This document shows positions 26,176 through 35,309 of a stretch of DNA of 64,000 nt, piece by piece. Source of the stretch: Streptomyces chartreusis (GTDB taxonomy: Bacteria > Actinomycetota > Actinomycetes > Streptomycetales > Streptomycetaceae); contig NZ_CP023689.1 of NCBI RefSeq assembly GCF_008704715.1, positions 6,944,001-7,008,000 of the forward strand. The letters run 5' to 3'. A program made the position numbers and the translations under genes. Position 1 is the first letter of the stretch, and each line of letters opens with the position of its first letter. The notes beneath the pieces are model-generated. The model saw only the letters and a program-made list of their open reading frames with translations. It was not told the DNA's origin and did not search any database.

Positions 26176-27396
26176 TCAACCCACCGGACTGCCCACACCC
26201 ACCTCGACCCGCTCCTCCACCAACCCCCGCGCCTCCACCGGCAATTCCGCCGTCACCACGAACCCCTCACGCGGCCCACTCCCCGCCGTCAGCGTGCCCC
26301 CGGCCGCAGCCAGACGCTCCGTCAGCCCCTTCAGCCCGGTGCCGGCACCAGCACCAGCACCAGCACCAGCACCGATGCCGCTCCCGGCGCCCCGCTGCCC
26401 GCCGCCACCCCCGTCATCCGTCACGGTCAGCCGAACCCGCTCCCCACCACTGCCCGCCACGACGATCTCGCACCGCGCCGCGCCACTGTGCCGGACGACG
26501 TTCGTGACCGCCTCCCGCACCACCCACCCCAACAGCGCCTCGGTCTGCGGTACGAGCGGCGATCCCGAGCGGCGTACGACGGGCTCGATCCCGGCGGCCC
26601 GCAGGGCCGACTCCGCGCGGTCCAGCTCGTCGCGCAAGGTGCCCTGCCGGTACCCCGTGACGGCCTCACGGATCTCGGTCAGCGCCTGCCTGCCGACCGC
26701 CTCGATGTCGTTGAGCTGCGCCTGCGCCGCCGCCACGTCCCCCTCGGCGAGCCGCCGCGCCGCCTCCGACTTCACCACGATCACCGACAGCGTGTGGCCG
26801 AGCAGGTCGTGCAGGTCCCGGGAGAACCGCAGCCGCTCCTCCTCCACCGCACGCCGGGCCAGCTCCTCGCGGGCCGTGCGCAGCTGCCGTACCGCCTCCG
26901 ACAGGGACAGGATCGCCGCCGTCACCATCGTCGAGATCCACGTGGCGTACGCGATGTCGAGGCCGCCCCAGCCGTCGTGGAACACGGAGACTCCGCCCGC
27001 CAGCACCCCCACGACCAGGCCGACCGGACGCAGCTGCGGCATCCGCACGGCCGCGCCCGTGGCCAGCCCGAGCAGCGGGAAGAACAGCAGCCAGTTGCCG
27101 CCGTACGCCAGCGCCAGCGCGCAGGTGACCAGGCCCAGCAGCGCCAGTGCCACCCGGGTCGAGGTCGCCTCGCGCGTTTCCTTCGCGAAGGAGCGGAACG
27201 ACACGTAGACGTAGAGCGAGTTGAAGGTCAGCAGCCCGAGCCCGCCGATCCACGGATCAGGGGTCTCCCCCTGGAACAGGTTGGAGAAGGCGCCCATGCC
27301 CATCAGCAGCCAGGGCAGCAGACTGAAGCCGTTGGGGCTCCGCTCGTCCCTGAACGTCTCGCACGAGGTCCCGCGGGTCTTGCGCAACCAGGCCAT
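26176..27396 (-). CDS. DesK-like sensor histidine kinase (HisKA_3)
   Basis: 406 residues. Several hydrophobic helices in the first ~190 residues make a membrane sensor. The dimerisation/phosphoacceptor helix RFSRDLHDLLGHTLSVIVVKSEAARRL carries the His in DLHDLLGH. The HATPase domain has VVREAVTNVVRHSGA and a degenerate glycine loop, expanded by a GAGSGIGAGAGAGAGAGTG run made of tandem GCACCA-type hexamers near 26345-26376. The ATG at 27396 is the start. Its partner should be the response regulator at 24415-25056. Confidence 0.9.
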   Translation of the reverse strand: MAWLRKTRGTSCETFRDERSPNGFSLLPWLLMGMGAFSNLFQGETPDPWIGGLGLLTFNSLYVYVSFRSFAKETREATSTRVALALLGLVTCALALAYGGNWLLFFPLLGLATGAAVRMPQLRPVGLVVGVLAGGVSVFHDGWGGLDIAYATWISTMVTAAILSLSEAVRQLRTAREELARRAVEEERLRFSRDLHDLLGHTLSVIVVKSEAARRLAEGDVAAAQAQLNDIEAVGRQALTEIREAVTGYRQGTLRDELDRAESALRAAGIEPVVRRSGSPLVPQTEALLGWVVREAVTNVVRHSGAARCEIVVAGSGGERVRLTVTDDGGGGGQRGAGSGIGAGAGAGAGAGTGLKGLTERLAAAGGTLTAGSGPREGFVVTAELPVEARGLVEERVEVGVGSPVG

Positions 27397-27585
27397 GCCC
27401 TGCCCCCTGTCGGATGAGAACCGATGACACCGACGGTACGGACCCGGGGCGCCGCGCGGCAGTGGCGGCCGTACGCGATACGGCAGGACAAATGTCACCG
27501 CGCGCCGATCCGGCGAACCCGATCTGATGCCGCGTCAGGAGCCTTCACAACTGCGGTGCGCTCGGCTATACAGAGGTCGCCGGAC

Positions 27586-27599
27586 TGGAACGCGTTCTA
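27586..27599. promoter_or_regulatory. KstR operator (full consensus match)
   Basis: TGGAACGCGTTCTA fits TNNAACNNGTTNNA at all fixed positions. It lies 100 bases upstream of the MaoC gene that opens a three-gene catabolic operon. This is the third KstR-like site in the window. Confidence 0.75.
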
Positions 27600-27698
27600 G
27601 AACGGCCCGTGACGACCTCGGTGCGGCCGACGGTGCGGACGGCCGTACCGAGGTCTTGCTCCGCCACTCGCAGGAACTCCGCAAATGTCAGGAGCCGT

Positions 27699-28556
27699 AT
27701 GCCCATCGACGCAGCCAAGGCCCTCGCCGCCGAACCCCGGACCGGCGAGATCTCCTGGAACTCCAAGGACGTCCAGCTCTACCACCTCGGCATCGGCGCC
27801 GGCCTGCCCGCCACCGACCCCGACGAACTGCGGTACACCCTGGAGTCCCGGCTGCACGTCCTGCCGAGCTTCGCCACCGTCGCCGGCTCCGGATCGCCCG
27901 GCGTGATCAGCGGCCTGTCCATGCCCGGCATCGAGGTCGACCTCGCCCGCGTCCTGCACGGCGGCCAGAGCATCGTGCTGCACCGGCCCATCCCCGCGAC
28001 GGGCACCGCCACCGCGACCAACCGGATCGCCGCCGTCTACGACAAGGGCAAGGCGGCCGTCCTCGTGCTGCGCACCGAGGTGTCCGACGCCGACGGCCCG
28101 TTGTGGACGAACGACTCCCAGATCTTCATCAAGGGCGAGGGCGGCTGGGGCGGCGACCGGGGTCCCTCGGCCCGACTCGAACCCCCCGCCGGCGATCCGG
28201 AACGGACCGTCGAGCGCTCCGTCCGCGAGGACCAGGCCCTGCTCTACCGCCTCTCCGGCGACTGGAACCCGCTGCACGCCGACCCGGAGTTCGCCAAGGT
28301 CGCCGGTTTCGAGCGGCCCATCCTGCACGGTCTGTGCACCTACGGCATGACCCTCAAGGCGGTCGTCGACACGCTGCTCGGCGGCGATGTGACCCGGGTG
28401 CGCTCGTACGTCACCCGGTTCGCCGGGGTCGTGTACCCGGGGGAGACCCTGCGGATCCGCATGTGGCCCGGCGAGGGTTCCGTGCGGGTCGCCGTGAGCG
28501 CGGTCGAGCGGGACGACGCGCCCGTCCTCGCCGACACCGTCGTCGAACACACCTGA
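27699..28556 (+). CDS. MaoC-family enoyl-CoA hydratase
   Basis: A 285-residue double hot-dog protein. The hydratase-2 motif is DWNPLHADPEFAKVAGFERPILHGLCTYG (about residues 190-218), with catalytic Asp and His visible. The ATG at 27699 has CAGGAG upstream; the earlier frame from 27609 lacks one. It should hydrate a trans-2-enoyl-CoA in beta-oxidation. With the KstR site and the following SDR it resembles the sterol side-chain pair MaoC + Hsd4A; that substrate is inference. Confidence 0.9.
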   Translation: MPIDAAKALAAEPRTGEISWNSKDVQLYHLGIGAGLPATDPDELRYTLESRLHVLPSFATVAGSGSPGVISGLSMPGIEVDLARVLHGGQSIVLHRPIPATGTATATNRIAAVYDKGKAAVLVLRTEVSDADGPLWTNDSQIFIKGEGGWGGDRGPSARLEPPAGDPERTVERSVREDQALLYRLSGDWNPLHADPEFAKVAGFERPILHGLCTYGMTLKAVVDTLLGGDVTRVRSYVTRFAGVVYPGETLRIRMWPGEGSVRVAVSAVERDDAPVLADTVVEHT

Positions 28557-28585
28557 GCCCGTACGCCCTGGAGGGGAGCCGCACC

Positions 28586-29662
28586 ATGCGCGCAGCCGTA
28601 CTGCACGAGATCGGCCAGGACAAGCTGGAGGTCCTCGACGACGTCGAGGCGGTGGGCTTCGGCCCCGGGAAGGTGCGGGTCCGGGTGCGGGCCACCGGAC
28701 TGTGTCACTCCGACCTGTCCGCGATGAACGGCGTCCTGCCCCAGCCCGCGCCCTTCGTCCCCGGACACGAGGGAGCGGGCGAGATCCTCGACGTCGGGGA
28801 GGGCGTACGGAACCTCAAGCCGGGCGACCGGGTCGTGCTGTGCTGGCTGCCCGCCTGCGGCGCCTGCCCCGCGTGCAAGCGCGGCCAGACCGAGCTGTGC
28901 CTGGCCGGGTTCATGAACGCCGGCACCCCCAACTTCAAGCGCCCCGGCGGTGACCTGTTCGGCTTCGCCGGTACCGGCACCTTCACCGAGGAGGTCGTGG
29001 TCGACGCGGGCTGCGCGGTGCCGATCCCCGATGACGTGCCCTTCGACATCGCGGCCCTGATCGGCTGCGGCGTCACCACCGGGCTCGGCGCGGCCCTCAA
29101 CACCGCCGATCTGGAGGCCGGTTCGTCGGTCGCCGTCATCGGCTGCGGGGGCGTGGGCATCTCGGCGATCCAGGGCGCCAGGCTCAGGGGTGCCGCCGAG
29201 ATAGTCGCTGTCGACCCGGTCGCCTCCCGCCGGGAGGCCGCGCTGAGGTTCGGCGCCACCAGCGCCGTCTCCCCGGACGAGCTGGCCGACGCCAAACAGC
29301 AGGTCACCGCTGGTGAGGGCTTCGACTACGTCTTCGAGGTCGTCGGCAGGTCCGCCACCGCCCGCACGGCCTATGAGAACACCCGGCGCGGCGGCACCCT
29401 CGTCGTCGTGGGCGCCGGCGCCATGGACGACTTCCTCCAGCTCAACATGTTCGAGCTGTTCTTCGACGAGAAGCGCATCCTGCCGTCCATGTACGGCGGC
29501 GGTGACGTGCTGCGTTCCTACGAGCGGACGATCGCGCTGTGGCGCGCGGGCCGTATCGACCTGGACGGCCTGATCACCCACCGGGTGCCGCTGGCCGAGA
29601 TCAACGAGGCCCTGGACCAGATGCGCACGGGCACCGCGCTGCGTACCTGCATCGAGATCTGA
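28586..29662 (+). CDS. Zn-dependent alcohol dehydrogenase (MDR family)
   Basis: 358 residues of the class III-like alcohol dehydrogenase group. Catalytic zinc ligands are in TGLCHSD and PGHEGAG, and the structural zinc site is in CGACPACKRGQTELC. The Rossmann glycine motif is VAVIGCGGVGISAIQGA, followed by VAVDPV, which favours NAD. The ATG at 28586 has GGAGGGGAG upstream. It lies 29 bases after the MaoC gene and 12 before the SDR gene in one operon. It should oxidise an alcohol intermediate of the same pathway. Confidence 0.92.
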   Translation: MRAAVLHEIGQDKLEVLDDVEAVGFGPGKVRVRVRATGLCHSDLSAMNGVLPQPAPFVPGHEGAGEILDVGEGVRNLKPGDRVVLCWLPACGACPACKRGQTELCLAGFMNAGTPNFKRPGGDLFGFAGTGTFTEEVVVDAGCAVPIPDDVPFDIAALIGCGVTTGLGAALNTADLEAGSSVAVIGCGGVGISAIQGARLRGAAEIVAVDPVASRREAALRFGATSAVSPDELADAKQQVTAGEGFDYVFEVVGRSATARTAYENTRRGGTLVVVGAGAMDDFLQLNMFELFFDEKRILPSMYGGGDVLRSYERTIALWRAGRIDLDGLITHRVPLAEINEALDQMRTGTALRTCIEI

Positions 29663-29674
29663 CGGGGGTATCTC

Positions 29675-30613
29675 GTGTCGTTGCCACTGGAAGGACTGTC
29701 CGCCGTCGTGACCGGTGCCGGCCGGGGCCTGGGCCGGGCCGAGGCGCTCGAACTCGCCCGGCTCGGCGCCGCCGTGGTCGTCAACGACTTCGGGCAGCCG
29801 GGCCGGGACGGATCGGGCGAGGCCTCCGCCGCTCCCGCGGAGGAGGTCGCCGCCGAGATCCGCGCGGCGGGCGGGAAGGCGCTGTCCCACACCGGAGACG
29901 TGGCGGACTTCCGGCAGGCCGGGGAACTGATCCGGCTGGCGATCGCCGAGTTCGGGAAGCTGGACGTCCTCGTCAACAACGCGGGCATCCTGCGCGACCG
30001 CATGGTCTTCTCCATGACCGAGGAGGAGTGGGACTCGGTGATCCGGGTCCACCTCAAGGGCCACTTCAACACGACCCACTTCGCCGCCGCACACTGGCGG
30101 GAGCGCTCCAAGGCTGCGGGCGGGGCGGTGTACGGGCGGATCGTGAACACCTCCTCGGAGGCGTTCCTCGCCGGATCCGCCGGTCAGCCCAACTACGCGG
30201 CGGCCAAGGGCGGCATCGTCGGCCTCACCACCTCCACCGCCCTCGCGCTCGCCAAGTACGGCGTCACCGCGAACGCCATCTGCCCGCGTGCCCGCACCCG
30301 GATGACCGAGGACGTCTTCGCGGGCCTGGAGCGGCCCGAGGGCGGGCTCGACCCGCTCGCCCCCGAGCATGTCGCCCCGCTCGTCGGCTATCTGGCGTCC
30401 CCGGCCGCCGCGCGCGTCAACGGGCAGCTGCTCGTCGTGCACGGCGGCATGGTCGCCGTCGTCGAACGGCCGCGGGTGGCCGCCAAGTTCGACAGCAAGC
30501 AGGACACCTTCACCTACGACGAGCTCGACGCGCTGCTGACCGCGCACTACGCGCAGCAGCCGGCGGGGGAGACGTTCGCGGCGGCCGAGGTGCTCGGCCT
30601 GAAACGGGGCTAG
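29675..30613 (+). CDS. Short-chain dehydrogenase, 3-hydroxyacyl-CoA/17-beta-HSD4A-like
   Basis: 312 residues. The NAD-binding motif is TGAGRGLGRAEAL near the start, the NNAG motif is in VLVNNAGILRD, and the active-site set is S-x12-Y-x3-K (NTSSEAF, then PNYAAAKGG). The length and the C-terminal extension (DTFTYDELDALL to the end) match the dehydrogenase of peroxisomal MFE-2 and mycobacterial Hsd4A rather than the 250-residue FabG. The GTG at 29675 follows ACGGGGGTATCTC. It should act directly after the MaoC hydratase. Confidence 0.88.
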   Translation: MSLPLEGLSAVVTGAGRGLGRAEALELARLGAAVVVNDFGQPGRDGSGEASAAPAEEVAAEIRAAGGKALSHTGDVADFRQAGELIRLAIAEFGKLDVLVNNAGILRDRMVFSMTEEEWDSVIRVHLKGHFNTTHFAAAHWRERSKAAGGAVYGRIVNTSSEAFLAGSAGQPNYAAAKGGIVGLTTSTALALAKYGVTANAICPRARTRMTEDVFAGLERPEGGLDPLAPEHVAPLVGYLASPAAARVNGQLLVVHGGMVAVVERPRVAAKFDSKQDTFTYDELDALLTAHYAQQPAGETFAAAEVLGLKRG

Positions 30614-30620
30614 GCAGGCG

Positions 30621-30655
30621 AAAGGCCCTGCTCCTCCGTGAGGAACAGGGCCTTT
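30621..30655. terminator. Bidirectional hairpin terminator
   Basis: AAAGGCCCTG-C-TCCT, a short loop, then AGGA-A-CAGGGCCTTT: a long stem with one mismatch. It has A-rich and T-rich ends in both directions and sits between convergent genes. Confidence 0.8.
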
Positions 30656-30673
30656 GCCGTGGCTCGCGCGGCG

Positions 30674-30826
30674 TCAGGCCGCCTGCTCGGTCTCCTCGAC
30701 CGGCTTGCGGTGACGGCCGCGAGGGGCCGTCTCGCTGTCCTGGCCCGAGACCGGGCCGCGGTGCCTGCCGTGGCCGGCGGACTCCTGGACGTCGGACGAC
30801 GACTGGGTCGTGCTGGCGTTGCTCAT
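30674..30826 (-). CDS. 50-residue hydrophilic protein with two GRHR motifs
   Basis: A small gene between two features: ATG at 30826, stop at 30674. The product is polar and Ser/Gln-rich at the start (MSNASTTQSSSDVQES) and has two similar motifs, GRHRGPVSGQDSE and GRHRKPVEETE. I recall similar short proteins in many Streptomyces genomes, which argues for a real gene, but no function is known. No signal peptide or membrane helix. It could be a basic regulator or a precursor peptide. It is convergent with the SDR gene. Confidence 0.65.
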   Translation of the reverse strand: MSNASTTQSSSDVQESAGHGRHRGPVSGQDSETAPRGRHRKPVEETEQAA

Positions 30827-30922
30827 CGGTACAGCTCACCCCGTAAACATGATCCTTCTAACAGCCGGGCGAGTTTAACCGGCCCACCACGGGCCCGATC
30901 CAGGCGGCCACGCCAACCGGCA

Positions 30923-32137
30923 CTACTTCGTTACAAGACCGCCCAACGGCGCCTGCTGCAACGGAACGGGCCGGGGTGTGACGGGACCCGGAGGGTCCGT
31001 TTCCGCGCCCGTGGAAGCAGCCGATTCCGCCGCCGATGCCGCCGTCCCCGGCCCTGCGTCCACGGCACCCCGCACCCCCGCGGCCTCCACCCGGGCCACC
31101 CCGCACGGCACCTCCTCGGTGGCGTACGGCAGTTGCAGCACCCCCTCCCGCGTCCACAGCCCGGCACCCGCCAGCCACCCCTCGGGCGCCGCGAGATGCC
31201 GCAGCTGCCGCTCGGCGGGCCGCCACACCGCGACCCAGCCGGCGAGCGGCCCGTCGATGCGCAGCGCCACCCCGCAGCTCTCCGGCGTCAGCACCTGCCC
31301 CGGCTGGATCGCGAACGGCGTCACCACGCACTCCGGCATCCGCAGGCACTCCGGGAAGCGCACCGGCAGGGTGCTGCCCAGCACCCCCCAGCCCAACCGT
31401 TCCTGCCCGGGCGAGGGCGCGTCCGAGCGGATCAGCAGCAGCCCGCTGTCCGGGTCGGCGAGCAGCACCCGGTCGTCGCTGTCGGCCGTGATCTGCAACA
31501 GCGGCGACACCTCGCCGCCCCGCTCCAGATCGACCACCACGGCCTTGGTACGGCCCTCCGACTCCCGGTCGAGGGCCAGCATCCGCCCCTCCCGGTCCAG
31601 CCACACCCCGCCCGAGCAGCGCCCCGGGGTCCGCGCCACGTGCTCCGGCCCGAAGGCGCCGCCCGCCACCAGCCACACCGTGCTGGAGCTCGGGCCCACC
31701 GCGAGGGCGTACGCCTTGTCGCCGCCCGGTGCCGGCGGCAGCATCCGCAGCCGGGTCCCCTCCTGCGGGCACTGGACCGCGCCCAGCGCGAGCTCGCCGG
31801 TGCCGGGCCCGGTCGGATACAGCAGCGAGAAGACGTGCCGGCCGTCGGTCGGGCGGTGGATGAGGACCCGCCCGTCGCCCATCGGCTGCACCTCGGTGCC
31901 GGGCTCCTCCGGCTGATGCGAGGGCAGCGGCACCGCGTACGGCTCGGGGCCGTCCAGGGTCCAGCGCTCCGGGAACCAGCAGTCGCCGTCGAGGGCGAGA
32001 CGGGCGGCGTAGGAACCGTCCGCCGTGATGGTGCATTCCGTACGAGGCGCGTCGCCGCCCTCGTCCGCCGCCACGGGCGGTGGGGATCCCTCCTCCTCGA
32101 ACGGGGTCGAGAGCTCAGGGGACGCACTGGCCGTCAT
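30923..32137 (-). CDS. Conserved hypothetical protein, beta-propeller-like
   Basis: 404 residues without signal peptide or membrane helix. The protein is rich in short beta-strand repeats of the type VWLVAGGAF, GGVWLDREGRMLALDRE and LLADPDSGLLLIRS, as in six- or seven-bladed propellers. The N-terminal ~35 residues are acidic and disordered. The ATG at 32137 follows GGAGGTG; the open frame to 33172 is a shadow of the opposite Nif3 gene. Divergent from the Nif3 operon. Function unknown. Confidence 0.75.
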   Translation of the reverse strand: MTASASPELSTPFEEEGSPPPVAADEGGDAPRTECTITADGSYAARLALDGDCWFPERWTLDGPEPYAVPLPSHQPEEPGTEVQPMGDGRVLIHRPTDGRHVFSLLYPTGPGTGELALGAVQCPQEGTRLRMLPPAPGGDKAYALAVGPSSSTVWLVAGGAFGPEHVARTPGRCSGGVWLDREGRMLALDRESEGRTKAVVVDLERGGEVSPLLQITADSDDRVLLADPDSGLLLIRSDAPSPGQERLGWGVLGSTLPVRFPECLRMPECVVTPFAIQPGQVLTPESCGVALRIDGPLAGWVAVWRPAERQLRHLAAPEGWLAGAGLWTREGVLQLPYATEEVPCGVARVEAAGVRGAVDAGPGTAASAAESAASTGAETDPPGPVTPRPVPLQQAPLGGLVTK

Positions 32138-32359
32138 GGTCCGGTCACCTCCGGTGACGAAGCTAGTTTTCGCACGCACAGGCGTGGGACCGGGGACGTT
32201 CCGCTTCACACAAAGGGATGGCAGAGGAACGATTCGCCTGAGGAAACAGGGGGGTGTGTGCTGAGCGGAGCGGCCGGTGCGCGGGGGCCGGGCGGCGGGG
32301 CGGGCGAGCGGCTCCGGCGCCGGTACATCCGCGGGGACCAGCCAGGTAGCCTTGCCCTC

Positions 32360-33217
32360 GTGCCCCGTCTGTCTGAAGTCATCGCCGCGCTGGAGAACCT
32401 GTGGCCCGCCGAACGGGCCGAGTCCTGGGACGCGGTCGGCACCGTCGTGGGCGACCCCGACCAGGAGGTCTCCCGGGTCCTGTTCGCCGTCGACCCGGTC
32501 CAGGAGATCGTGGACGAGGCGGTGAAGCTGGACGCCGACCTGCTGGTCACCCACCACCCGCTCTACCTCCGCGGTACGACGACGGTCGCGGCCTCCACCT
32601 TCAAGGGCCGCGTCGTGCACACCCTGATCAAGAACGACATCGCCCTGCACGTGGCGCACACCAACGCCGACACCGCCGACCCCGGAGTCAGCGACGCCCT
32701 GGCCGGGGCGCTGGACCTGCGCGTCGTCGGCCCGCTGGTGCCGGACGCGGCGGACCCGTCGGGCCGCCGTGGTCTGGGCCGTATCTGCGAGCTGGACCAC
32801 CCGCTCACCGTGCGCGAGCTCGCTCTGAAAGCCGCCGAGCGGCTGCCCGCCACCGCGCAGGGCATCCGCGTCGCCGGCGACCCCGAGGCGACCGTCCGCA
32901 CCATCGCCGTCAGCGGCGGCTCCGGCGACAGCCTCTTCGACCAGGTGCGGGCCGCCGGCGTCGACGCCTTCCTCACCGCGGACCTGCGCCACCACCCGGT
33001 CTCCGAGGCCCGCGCCCACAGTCCTCTCGCGCTGCTCGACGCGGCGCACTGGGCCACCGAATGGCCCTGGTGCGAGCTGGCGGCCACCCAGCTCGACGAG
33101 ATCTCCGACCGCAACGGATGGGGACTGCGCGTCCACGTCTCCGACACGGTCACCGACCCCTGGACCGCCCACGCGGCGTCCAACCCGCCCACTAGAACCA
33201 CGGGAGCCCCCAACTGA
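32360..33217 (+). CDS. Nif3-like dinuclear metal centre protein (NIF3/YbgI family)
   Basis: 285 residues, close to the size of short YbgI-type members. Metal ligands are in LLVTHHPLYLRG and HVAHTNADTA near the middle and in the C-terminal ITADLRHHPVSEA region (as FLTADLRHH). The GTG at 32360 is the start. The stop overlaps the start of the zinc-ribbon gene. The order Nif3, zinc-ribbon, RNase H/phosphatase is familiar from Streptomyces. The family's biochemical role is still unsettled. Confidence 0.92.
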   Translation: MPRLSEVIAALENLWPAERAESWDAVGTVVGDPDQEVSRVLFAVDPVQEIVDEAVKLDADLLVTHHPLYLRGTTTVAASTFKGRVVHTLIKNDIALHVAHTNADTADPGVSDALAGALDLRVVGPLVPDAADPSGRRGLGRICELDHPLTVRELALKAAERLPATAQGIRVAGDPEATVRTIAVSGGSGDSLFDQVRAAGVDAFLTADLRHHPVSEARAHSPLALLDAAHWATEWPWCELAATQLDEISDRNGWGLRVHVSDTVTDPWTAHAASNPPTRTTGAPN

Positions 33218-33957
33218 ACGCCGCGCCGGCCGACCAGATCCGACTCCTCGACGTCCAGGCCCTCGACGTCCGCCTCCAGCAGCTCGCGCACCGGCGGAAG
33301 TCGCTGCCCGAGCACGCCGAGATCGAGTCGCTGACCAAGGACCACACCCAGCTGCGCGACCTGCTCGTTGCCGCGCAGACCGAGGAGAGCGACACCGCCC
33401 GCGAGCAGACCAAGGCCGAGCAGGACGTGGACCAGGTGCGCCAGCGCGCCGCCCGCGACCAGCAGCGCCTCGACTCCGGCGCCGTCACCTCCCCGAAGGA
33501 CCTGGAGAACCTCCAGCACGAGATCACCTCCCTCGCCAAGCGGCAGGGCGACCTGGAGGACGTCGTCCTGGAGGTCATGGAGCGCCGCGAGTCCGCGCAG
33601 GAGCGGGTCGCCGAGCTGACCGAGCGGGTCGGCGCGGTCCAGGGCAAGGTCGACGACGCGACCGCCCGCCGGGACGCCTCCTTCGAGGAGATCGACGGCG
33701 AGGTCGCCTCGGTCACCAAGGAGCGCGAGGTCATGGCCGGTTCGGTCCCCGCGGACCTGCTGGGGCTCTACGACAAGCTCCGCGCGCAGCAGGGCGGCAT
33801 CGGCGCGGCCAAGCTGTACCAGCGCACCTGCCAGGGCTGCCGCCAGGAGCTCGCCATCACCGAGCTGAGCGAGGTCCGCGCGGCCGCGCCCGACACGGTG
33901 GTGCGCTGCGAGAACTGCCGCCGGATCCTGGTGCGCACGGCGGAGTCCGGTCTGTAG
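33214..33957 (+). CDS. Coiled-coil zinc-ribbon protein (C4-type, DUF164 family)
   Basis: About 247 residues. The first ~180 form a long heptad-rich coiled coil. The C-terminus is a four-cysteine ribbon: CQGC followed by CENC (about residues 210-235). The frame begins in a stop-overlap with Nif3, where the only start is a CTG at 33214 with GGGAG upstream. The next ATG or GTG lies deep in the conserved region, so a CTG start is likely. The family may bind nucleic acid or partner proteins; function unknown. Confidence 0.88.
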   Translation: MNAAPADQIRLLDVQALDVRLQQLAHRRKSLPEHAEIESLTKDHTQLRDLLVAAQTEESDTAREQTKAEQDVDQVRQRAARDQQRLDSGAVTSPKDLENLQHEITSLAKRQGDLEDVVLEVMERRESAQERVAELTERVGAVQGKVDDATARRDASFEEIDGEVASVTKEREVMAGSVPADLLGLYDKLRAQQGGIGAAKLYQRTCQGCRQELAITELSEVRAAAPDTVVRCENCRRILVRTAESGL

Positions 33958-33995
33958 GACCCGGTAGGCAAGGGGCTCGGTAAGGGGCGTTGATC

Positions 33996-35309
33996 GTGCG
34001 GGAGTTCATCGTCGAGGCCGACGGCGGGTCACGGGGCAACCCGGGGCCCGCGGGCTACGGCTCGGTCGTCATCGACGCGACCACGGGGCAGACGCTGGCC
34101 GAGGCCGCCGAGTACATCGGCGTCGCCACGAACAACGTCGCCGAGTACCGCGGCCTCGTCGCGGGCTTGCGCGCCGCGCACGAACTCGACCCGACGGCCA
34201 CGGTGCACGTCCGCATGGACTCCAAGCTGGTCATCGAGCAGATGTCGGGCCGCTGGAAGATCAAGCACCCCGACATGAAGCCGCTGGCCTTCGAGGCGTC
34301 GAAGGTCTTCCCGGCGCCCCAGGTGACGTACGAGTGGATCCCCCGGGAGCAGAACAAGCACGCGGACCGGCTGGCCAACGAGGCGATGGATGCCGGGAAG
34401 CGGGGGGAGCAGTGGAGCGCGTCGGCCTCCACGGCGGAGTTGGAGGCGGCTGACGCGCGGGCCGCGCGGGCGGTCGCCGAGCCGAAGCCGGCCGGCCCGC
34501 CCGGAGATGCTGCTGCGGGCGCGGCCCGGGCGCGTGCGGCGCTGGCGGACGGGCGCGCCGATACGGCCCCCTCCGCAACCTCCGCCAAGTCCGAGGCCCC
34601 CGCCCCCGCCAAGGCCGAAGCCGATGTACGCGCCGCGCGGACCGTCGCCGCGCCCTCCACCGGCTGGGGTCCCGCCGACATGGGGGCGCCCGCCACCTTC
34701 GTGCTGCTGCGGCACGGGGAAACACCTCTGACGCCCCAGAAGCGATTCTCCGGGAGCGGCGGGACCGACCCCTCCCTCTCCGACGTCGGCCGCGAGCAGG
34801 CCGAGCGGGTCGGCGCCGCCCTCGCCAGGCGCGGCACGGTCCAGGCCGTCGTGGCGTCGCCGCTCACCCGTACCCGGGAGACCGCCGGCATCGTCGCGGC
34901 CCACCTCGGCCTGGACGTGACCGTCGACGACGGCCTGCGCGAGACGGACTTCGGCGCCTGGGAGGGCCTCACCTTCGGCGAGGTCCGCGAGCGCTACGCC
35001 GACGACCTGGGCGCCTGGCTGGCCGACCCCGAGGCCCGCCCGACCGGCGACGGCGAGAGCTTCGCGGCCACCGCGACCCGGATCGCCGCCACCCGCGACA
35101 AGCTGGTCGCGGCGTACGCGGGCCGCACGGTCCTCCTCGTCAGCCACGTCACGCCGATCAAGACGTTCGTACGCCTCGCCCTGGGCGCCCCGCCCGAGTC
35201 CCTGTTCCGCATGGAACTCTCGGCGGCCTCCCTCTCGGCGGTCGCGTACTACGCCGACGGCAACGCCAGCGTCCGCCTCTTCAACGACACCTCACACCTG
35301 CGCCCGTAG
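33996..35309 (+). CDS. Bifunctional RNase H / acid phosphatase (histidine phosphatase)
   Basis: About 437 residues with two domains. The N-terminal RNase HI-like domain has EADGGSRGNPGPAGYG, NNVAEYRGLVAGL and MDSKLVIEQMSGRW, carrying the D-E-D metal ligands. An Ala/Pro-rich linker (residues ~140-225) leads to a phosphoglycerate-mutase-like phosphatase with VLLRHGETPLT and a second His in VSHVTPI. This matches the known actinobacterial Rv2228c-type fusion (RNase H plus CobC-like). The GTG at 33996 has AAGGGG at good spacing; a TTG at 33990 is possible. The 3' end overlaps the aldolase gene by 18 bases. Confidence 0.93.
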   Translation: MREFIVEADGGSRGNPGPAGYGSVVIDATTGQTLAEAAEYIGVATNNVAEYRGLVAGLRAAHELDPTATVHVRMDSKLVIEQMSGRWKIKHPDMKPLAFEASKVFPAPQVTYEWIPREQNKHADRLANEAMDAGKRGEQWSASASTAELEAADARAARAVAEPKPAGPPGDAAAGAARARAALADGRADTAPSATSAKSEAPAPAKAEADVRAARTVAAPSTGWGPADMGAPATFVLLRHGETPLTPQKRFSGSGGTDPSLSDVGREQAERVGAALARRGTVQAVVASPLTRTRETAGIVAAHLGLDVTVDDGLRETDFGAWEGLTFGEVRERYADDLGAWLADPEARPTGDGESFAATATRIAATRDKLVAAYAGRTVLLVSHVTPIKTFVRLALGAPPESLFRMELSAASLSAVAYYADGNASVRLFNDTSHLRP

